Part shown: in pieces, positions 58,587 to 64,000 of the stretch | How positions within the stretch are numbered: the stretch's first letter is position 1 | Layout: every line of letters starts with the position of its first letter | Assembly: GCF_000317105.1 (NCBI RefSeq) | Contig: NC_019693.1 | Span: 2,542,001 to 2,606,000 of the forward strand | From: Oscillatoria acuminata PCC 6304 | GTDB lineage: Bacteria; Cyanobacteriota; Cyanobacteriia; Cyanobacteriales; Laspinemataceae | Reading direction: 5' to 3' | Length of the DNA stretch: 64,000 bases | The notes under the pieces: generated by a model | The model's database searches: none | Told to the model about the DNA's origin: nothing | What the model saw: only the letters and a program-made list of their open reading frames with translations | Position numbers and translations under genes: made by a program

Positions 58587-59147
58587 CTAAATTTGACTGG
58601 GAGACTCAGAATTAGGCTCGGAAGGAGCTAAATTCATCCGAGGTAAAAGAGTGGATTCAAAGAAATACACCCGATCGCAATAGCGATTTTGACTCGAACA
58701 AATGGTTTCAATGGCAATATGACTGACATTGCTCAAATTCAGGGTTAAAGCGACTTGCTCTCCGGCACTCAGGGTCTGTGATACCTCCCGCACTCCATCT
58801 AAATAAATATTGACGACATTTGGTGGACTCCCTCGGTCATTGTCGCGCATTCCAAATTCTAATAAGAGGGATTCAAATTGACCCTCTTGTTCTCCAATCC
58901 GACAAGTTACTGAGACTTCTCGACTGCCCGGTCCTAAAAAGAAATAAGAACGATAGACTTTTCTCCCGATGGATATATCTAAGGTTTCTTCTTGCGATCG
59001 CCCGGGTCCATTGGTGACACATTGAGTCTCAAATAAAAATAAGGGCACGGGTTCGCGAGCTTTGACAACGGGCTGGCTCCAAGGCGCGATCGCCACCGAG
59101 AGGATTCCCGCTGTCATCAGTTGATTGATGAAAGATCTATTTTGCAT
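58587..59147 (-). CDS. Secreted hypothetical protein, possibly carbohydrate-binding-like
   Basis: A 186-residue protein with signal peptide (NQLMTAGILSVAIAPWSQPVVKA) and a beta-rich domain: VYRSYFFLGPGSREVSVTCR, LLLEFGMRDNDRG, VVNIYLDGVREVSQTLSAGE, LNLSNVSHIAIETICSS. The layout is reminiscent of NPCBM/NEW2-type modules, but this is weak. Four cysteines may form disulfides. I chose the ATG at 59147 because the signal peptide begins there; the frame is open to 59285 with other possible starts (59255, 59285). Confidence 0.55.
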   Translation of the reverse strand: MQNRSFINQLMTAGILSVAIAPWSQPVVKAREPVPLFLFETQCVTNGPGRSQEETLDISIGRKVYRSYFFLGPGSREVSVTCRIGEQEGQFESLLLEFGMRDNDRGSPPNVVNIYLDGVREVSQTLSAGEQVALTLNLSNVSHIAIETICSSQNRYCDRVYFFESTLLPRMNLAPSEPNSESPSQI

Positions 59148-59365
59148 TGAGGGACAAACCACTAAAGGGTTTTGTATCTTATCATAGCCAATTTTGCCCC
59201 CAAATGTGGCACCGACTCTCGGGATTTTTTTCCGTTGTTTTAAATGCGACTCCATGCGGATTCTCTGCCCTTTAGGGTAGCGCAAAGCCCGTTTCTATGG
59301 GGTTAACGGGAGTAGAGATGCGATCGCACCGCTACTCCCTAGATAGATTTTGACGGTTCGGTGAT

Positions 59366-59476
59366 TTACCGCTTGCTCGTCCAGACTGTGGTAAACATCA
59401 TCAGCATCCCCCCGACAAAAATCCCCACCGCCAGCAGTCCGGCCACCACATTAAAAATCCCTTCTGCATTTTCCAT
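59366..59476 (-). CDS. 36-residue single-span membrane protein
   Basis: A short ORF: MENAEGIFNVVAGLLAVGIF followed by VGGMLMMFTTVWTSKR. It has one hydrophobic segment (8-28) and a basic C-terminus, the form of small subunits of photosynthetic or NDH complexes, but it does not match any such subunit I know (PetL/M/N/G, PsaM, PsbM and similar were considered). AAAGGA lies 12 nt before the ATG, a rather long spacing. The coherent transmembrane composition supports a real gene. Confidence 0.55.
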   Translation of the reverse strand: MENAEGIFNVVAGLLAVGIFVGGMLMMFTTVWTSKR

Positions 59477-59645
59477 GATAGTGCGCTATCCTTTACAAGA
59501 ATTTACAAGTTTCTTATTTTTACCATACCTCAATTTTTGATAAAATTTATCTATCATTCGTCCCATATCAAAATCAATATGCTAGAGTGAATCCAGGGAA
59601 TTTTTTTTATTTCCACTTAGCACAAAACCCTTTCATAAGTTTATA

Positions 59646-59966
59646 ATGTTTGATCTGATTTGCGAATTTTCTCGAACCCACTGTATTGCGATTTGCGCGT
59701 TTTTGGTTCCGGCTAACTTACTAGCTACCATACAAACTCTGATTTTTATGGGACTCGGAACCCAGAAACTACAGATTCGAGTCATGGCAGCGATCGCCAG
59801 TTTTTATGCCACCGTCATGATCTTGCACGTTGTCAGTTGGTTCCTGGTTGGGGTGGTCATGGCTCCTACCTATATCTTGCTCGCTTTAGCCAGTCTGTGT
59901 CTGAGCGTCAATGTCTGGGCGATCGCCCATTCTCCGAGGGTGATTCCGTTACTGCGCCGCATCTAA
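59646..59966 (+). CDS. Small membrane protein, about three spans
   Basis: A 106-residue hydrophobic protein: IAICAFLVPANLLATIQTLI, AAIASFYATVMILHVVSWFL and ILLALASLCLSVNVWAIAHS, ending VIPLLRRI. Not recognised by name; it looks like a conserved cyanobacterial membrane protein. It is followed by another small membrane protein 124 bp downstream. Confidence 0.65.
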   Translation: MFDLICEFSRTHCIAICAFLVPANLLATIQTLIFMGLGTQKLQIRVMAAIASFYATVMILHVVSWFLVGVVMAPTYILLALASLCLSVNVWAIAHSPRVIPLLRRI

Positions 59967-60090
59967 GGGAGGAAATTACCCGTAACGCAGCCAACTCGTG
60001 ATACCCTAGCCGTGGTATCTTAGCATTCACCGAAGTGCGATCGCCGCAATGGGATGAATTTTTTTAAAGGATGAGGACGAGCAAGCGCCC

Positions 60091-60336
60091 ATGAAAGAAA
60101 AACTTCTAAATTGGCTGAACCTATTTTTAGTCGCTGATGTATTTTTTGTATTGTTGAGCTTTGTTTGGTTTGCAGTCGCTGTCGTGGGACGCTCCACTGG
60201 CATCAATCTTGGCCTCGATCTCTGGCATCAACTCTGGCAACCTGTGTTTAATCCAGCAATTGGTATTTTAATGGCCGGTGCCCTGTTGAGCGGCTTAACC
60301 AGTTGGATTTCTAAGCGATTCAATAAAGCCCTTTAA
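60091..60336 (+). CDS. Small membrane protein, two spans
   Basis: An 81-residue protein: LFLVADVFFVLLSFVWFAVAV and FNPAIGILMAGALLSGLTSW, with LGLDLWHQLWQPVFNPAIG between them and a basic C-terminus. AGGATGAGGA lies upstream of the ATG. Conserved-looking in cyanobacteria; function unknown. Confidence 0.7.
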   Translation: MKEKLLNWLNLFLVADVFFVLLSFVWFAVAVVGRSTGINLGLDLWHQLWQPVFNPAIGILMAGALLSGLTSWISKRFNKAL

Positions 60337-60880
60337 TCAGCCGGCGATCGCTCCTTTGAAAGTCATCATCCTCCCCAGCTTATCGGATTAAATCAACCGA
60401 CTTGGGGGCGATCGCCACTTGCATACCGGGCTTTCTTCAGTTCCCATACTGTTAGCCGATTCCGGGGTTTAATCTCTTTACAATTTTTTACAGAGTTGGT
60501 ATTTTTTTGAAAAATCTGTTATAGTATTTCTAAGTAAATTCCCCGAGAGTTTCAATCCTTTAACACTCTCCCCCTCAACTTGATGAGGTTCCCCAAGATA
60601 GACCTATTCCGAACCTAGAAAATTAATCCAGGAACAGCAATTTTTACCCGTCACCCGTTCTGCTGATTCAGCAAAAGGGCTGGTTCAGGGTTTAGCCGAT
60701 TTAAAGTTGGAAAAGATAGGTCAATCCCAGACAATGGACCGATCTTAAAATCAAACCAATTTAAGGTCCGTAATGTAAATCCATGAGGTTGGGACGCCAT
60801 TCCATTCATGAGAGCGCATCCTAGCCGGACATAAATTTATCCCTACGTTGCTCCGTAACTTGCTCGAAACGCAACGCAAT
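60337..60880. other. Intergenic region, 540 bp, no gene seen
   Basis: AT-rich DNA with a TTGAAAAATCTGTTATAGT stretch near 60509 that could hold promoter-like boxes, but spacing is poor. No ORF with a credible product and no strong hairpin. Confidence 0.45.
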
Positions 60881-62389
60881 TTAGCAAGCCTTGAGATGAG
60901 GTTGAAATCGCGTCTGGGGTCGTAAATCTGAGCGGTTAACCGGAGTTTCAGAAGACTTACGTTTTTGCTGTTGAATCGGCAGTTCAATGATAAATTCCGT
61001 GCCTTCATCTGGGGTGGAAATGCATTGCAGTTGGCCGCCATGTTTTTCTACGACGATGTGATAGGAAATGGACAAACCTAACCCGGTCCCTTTGCCTACA
61101 GGTTTCGTGGTGAAAAACGGATCAAACAACCGTTGCCGGACTTCCTCGCTCATCCCTGGACCGTTATCAGAAATTTTAATCAGCAGACGGGTTTCATCGC
61201 GATCGTCATTCGCCGAACTCTTTTCGACAAATTCGGTGGCAATCTTAATCTGAGGCGATATTGTAGTCATGGAAGCGGATCCTTCCCCGGTGGAGTCAGA
61301 CAATTCAGAATGCAGCACTAAAAACTTAGAACTTTCTTCAATCGCATCAATGGAATTGCTGATAATATTCATAAACACTTGGTTGAGTTGTCCGGCATAG
61401 CATTCAATATGCTCAAAGTCGCCGTACTCTTTAACCAATTCAATTCCTGGAAATCCCGATCGCGCTTTGAAACGATTTTGCAGAATCAGCAGGGTACTAT
61501 CAATCCCTTCATGAATATTCACTCGCTTCATCTGCGCTTCATCCAACCGCGAGAAATTCCGTAAACTCATGACAATTTCGCGGATGCGATCGGTTCCCAA
61601 CTTCATCGAAGAGAGCAGTTTGGGTAAGTCTTGGCTCAAAAATTCGAGGTCAATTTCCTGAGCATACTGAGTAATCTCTTCTGCCGGATTGGGGTAGTTT
61701 TGTTCATAAAGTTCCATCAACCCCATTAAATCTTGGATATAGCAACTGGCGTGGTCGATATTTCCATAGATAAAGTTAACTGGGTTGTTAATTTCATGAG
61801 CCACTCCAGCCACCATTTGACCCAAACTTGACATTTTTTCCGTTTGAATCAATTGGGATTGAGTTTGTTTGAGTTGTTGGAGGGTCCGCTCAAGTTGGTG
61901 GGTTTGTTCTCTAAGCTGCGCCTCGGATTTTTGCAATGCTTCGAGTGCTCGCACTCGGGAGGTAATATCGCGCAAGGACGCCATGAGAGCTTTTTCCCCT
62001 TCCCATTCGGTTTCCACAATTCGCATCTCAGCGATCGCATCTTCTTCTCCTTTCCGCAAAATCTCCACTTGCGTTTGCACCACTCTTGTGCTAACGCGAT
62101 CGCTATCTCCAACCCGCTTAATAATTTCCGTCCCGATTTGACCCCCCTGGATTTCAAATACCCGGGTGCCAAACACTTCTTTTCCCAGCAATGCATCCGC
62201 AGGACATGAGAGCAAACATTCCGCAGCGCGGTTAATAAAGCGGACTAGTCCCTTGCCATCGACGATGATAATGCCATCAGCCAATTTATCAATCACATTC
62301 CGAAACCGGATTTCACTGGCGGCGAGTTGTTGCTTGAGTTCCAGGACTTCGGCTTGTGGTTTATATTCGGATTGAAGTGTGGTTAACAT
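60881..62389 (-). CDS. PAS-domain sensor histidine kinase
   Basis: A 502-residue cytoplasmic kinase. One PAS domain (about 30-140; LADGIIIVDGKGLVRFINRA), a coiled coil (about 145-185), phosphoacceptor region SLGQMVAGVAHEINNPVNFI (His198) and HATPase_c (DNGPGMSEEVRQRLFDPFFT; GKGTGLGLSISYHIVVEKHG). There is no membrane span and no receiver. From the coiled coil onward it is a close paralogue of the CBS kinase at 28014-30254; the sensing domains differ. The partner regulator is not in the window. Confidence 0.88.
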   Translation of the reverse strand: MLTTLQSEYKPQAEVLELKQQLAASEIRFRNVIDKLADGIIIVDGKGLVRFINRAAECLLSCPADALLGKEVFGTRVFEIQGGQIGTEIIKRVGDSDRVSTRVVQTQVEILRKGEEDAIAEMRIVETEWEGEKALMASLRDITSRVRALEALQKSEAQLREQTHQLERTLQQLKQTQSQLIQTEKMSSLGQMVAGVAHEINNPVNFIYGNIDHASCYIQDLMGLMELYEQNYPNPAEEITQYAQEIDLEFLSQDLPKLLSSMKLGTDRIREIVMSLRNFSRLDEAQMKRVNIHEGIDSTLLILQNRFKARSGFPGIELVKEYGDFEHIECYAGQLNQVFMNIISNSIDAIEESSKFLVLHSELSDSTGEGSASMTTISPQIKIATEFVEKSSANDDRDETRLLIKISDNGPGMSEEVRQRLFDPFFTTKPVGKGTGLGLSISYHIVVEKHGGQLQCISTPDEGTEFIIELPIQQQKRKSSETPVNRSDLRPQTRFQPHLKAC

Positions 62390-62469
62390 AACGAATAACT
62401 TCCTCTACTTAATATTTTCGCACAATGACATTTTGTAGCCCTGGGCTTGATTGACTTTAAACAATTTCT

Positions 62470-62689
62470 CTAATTAGCTCGGCCAGATTCTAGTTCTGGA
62501 ATCGGTGAAGCATCTAAACCTTCCGGGTCCGGCTGTGCTAACTGAGGGACTTTCCCTTGGGCGATCGTAAAAATCTCTAACACTGAGTTGCTGAAAACTC
62601 GGCTTTCCGGATATTTGTTTCGATTGGTGAGTTCTCCTTGGGGTCTTTCCTGGGCATCAATGTAGTGACAACCTTTTCATTCTCTTCAT
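62470..62689 (-). pseudogene. Probable frameshifted small ORF
   Basis: On the minus strand a 62-codon open stretch (62470-62658) reads DAQERPQGELTNRNKYPESR, VFSNSVLEIFTIAQGKVPQL, AQPDPEGLDASPIPELESGR and AN-stop. It has no usable start codon in its own frame. In the neighbouring frame an ATG at 62687 reads MKRMKRLSLH then TGA; removing one base near 62660 would join the two. The composition looks like real protein. No family recognised. Confidence 0.3.
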
Positions 62690-64000
62690 TTCCTCAGCAT
62701 CCCTTTAACAACTTGAGATCTGTGATTTGTGAATTTTGAGAAAGTTTTGACTTCGCCTACCTCTTTGGACAACCCGCTTTTGGATATCTACCTCCTTTGT
62801 AACTGATCCTTGACCCCTATTTTGTTTTATAGATCACTTTCTAAACTTTTTAAGTATCTCTTAATACTTTTTTTCAACCCGGCTCCTGTCTAATCGAATC
62901 TGAAGCCTGGGGATCATAAAACTTAATACAAGAGTTACATTTTTTCAGGGTGTGACTCGGGCTGCTCCCTGACTTTTAGGGGCTTGTAAACGAAACGACG
63001 ATTTTCCTCTAAACAAGCGGGAGAAAGGCGGATGAAGTCTAAAAAGGGCCATATTTTTTTGGGGGGGTAAAACTACTGAGACTGATCGCGCACAGCACCC
63101 TGGAGATCCGCGATACTCTGAATTTAATTTGATATTATTCCTCAATTAGGAAATAAAACCGCAGCCCTCAACCGGAGAATTGACTGAGAACCGTGGGGAT
63201 AAAAATTGACAATCGATTTGGATACAGTTAACAAATCTTTGAATTCATGAAGGATAACTCCCCGGAAAAAGCAGGCTAATCAGCCCTATAGGAGGGGAAG
63301 CAACTCCAGTTCAAGCGTTCGCGTACATCAGGCTAAAAATCTTCAGAGTTTGAGCAGGAGGAAGAGTTTTAAAAGTTGGGCAAGGCCGATGAGCAAGCAA
63401 ACAGGAAGTCTGGATGGACTGCCCGCGAAAGCGTAACGGGATTAGGATATTCCGGGTGTTGAGTCAAGGGTGTGGACCATTCCCGAGTGTAGGAATTCGA
63501 TTCCCCGATGAATGTAGATGACTGAATCCGAAGGGATTCAACAGCAGAGATTCCCACAGAACTCCCTTAAAAAGAGGGACTGTTTTGCATCAAAGGTTCC
63601 CCAACTCTAGAAAAATTTGACGGGTGCTTGGGGTTGGGAATGAGGCAGCCGATCGGGGCCAGAGGCGCTGATTCATCTCCACCTACCTCGTGAAATCCCG
63701 GAAATAATGCCAGAAAAATAGTTGATGATTCCTTTACAAAGACTGATTTTTTCCTGATCGTTTCTTTGCATTGATCTCGGGTCAGTTCGCCACTTTCCTA
63801 AATTGGGGAAAAATTCAGGGGGATAATTCAGAAACCCAGGGGTGAGAGGGTGGATTAGAGGATTTCAAAGCAGGACAGAAGCCTGTTCCAGTGGGGGACT
63901 GAGGGGCGTCGAGACCATTTTAGCTGGCTCTCACGGAGTGACCCAAGCCCGGGGCGATCGCCAGGGATTGAGTTTCCGCTTTATTCGTTAAGATTCCTTG
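62690..64000. other. Gene-poor region at the right end
   Basis: About 1.3 kb without a supported gene. The two short minus-strand ORFs (62945-63145, 63369-63557) have no recognisable product, signal or start site. No tRNA, riboswitch or repeat family member was identified. It may be the long upstream region of a gene beyond the window. Confidence 0.5.

Noticed and set aside
63470-63540. TpsiC-arm-like GAATTCGATTCCCC, possible tRNA
   Set aside because: No acceptor stem, D arm or anticodon arm could be built around it.

Overview
The window looks like chromosomal DNA of a filamentous, non-heterocystous cyanobacterium (Oscillatoriales-like; Laspinema or Oscillatoria acuminata would fit, but this is inference). 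Evidence: very frequent HIP1 octamers (GCGATCGC), a one-piece tmRNA with the cyanobacterial tag ANNIVPFARKAAPVAA, a COP23 protein, a BCD-family (PucC-like) carrier, a GH100 invertase, many TPR/CHAT/Calx-beta proteins, and abundant intergenic palindromes. No ribosomal RNA, tRNA or CRISPR array was seen.

Layout. 1-1.35 kb: hairpin-rich repeat array and a VapB-like antitoxin followed by a small gene whose 3' end was broken by a 70-bp tandem duplication. 1.4-6.7 kb (minus): secreted proteins (double trypsin-like protease with about 14 TPRs, COP23 lipoprotein, membrane TPR protein). 7.1-11.8 kb: DUF3598 protein, aat, an antitoxin relic interrupted by an amber codon, the TIGR02588/TIGR02587 membrane pair, rpsN. 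11.9-14.3 kb: HTH-NACHT STAND ATPase, a candidate defence protein. 14.8-20.2 kb: a long imperfect inverted-repeat element, then a hybrid histidine kinase (PAS/GAF/HisKA/REC/HPt) overlapping a REC-GAF response regulator. 20.5-20.85 kb: an exact 41-bp tandem repeat array. 21-25.6 kb: hypothetical protein, pentapeptide protein, nth, rseP-like protease, serS. 25.7-27.7 kb: G/C-rich repeats carrying an IS1634-like element with terminal inverted repeats, an 8-bp target duplication and a frameshifted transposase. 28-36.9 kb: CBS-domain histidine kinase, 2TM protein, double-HNH endonuclease abutting the tmRNA terminator, tmRNA, lipid-A-disaccharide-synthase-related gene, Uma2, Mut7-C RNase, comB-like phosphatase. 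37-47.8 kb: GH100 invertase; three tandem TPM-domain paralogues facing lemA and chaN; IMPase; BCD-family transporter. 48-57.5 kb: two giant divergent surface/secreted proteins (RTX/Calx-beta adhesin and a TPS-CHAT protein). 57.5-62.4 kb: aldo/keto reductase, secreted and small membrane proteins, a PAS histidine kinase. 62.4-64 kb: largely gene-free, with one probable ORF relic.

How genes go together: the sensor kinase and its regulator at 15-20 kb overlap by 4 bp and are surely co-translated. lemA and chaN are 3 bp apart and face three TPM proteins, a combination suggesting an envelope maintenance function. The TIGR02588/TIGR02587 pair overlaps by 4 bp. The two giant genes at 48-57 kb diverge from a shared 0.6-kb intergenic region and are both predicted to be exported. 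Repeats are prominent: almost every long intergenic gap carries palindromes, some shared between distant gaps.
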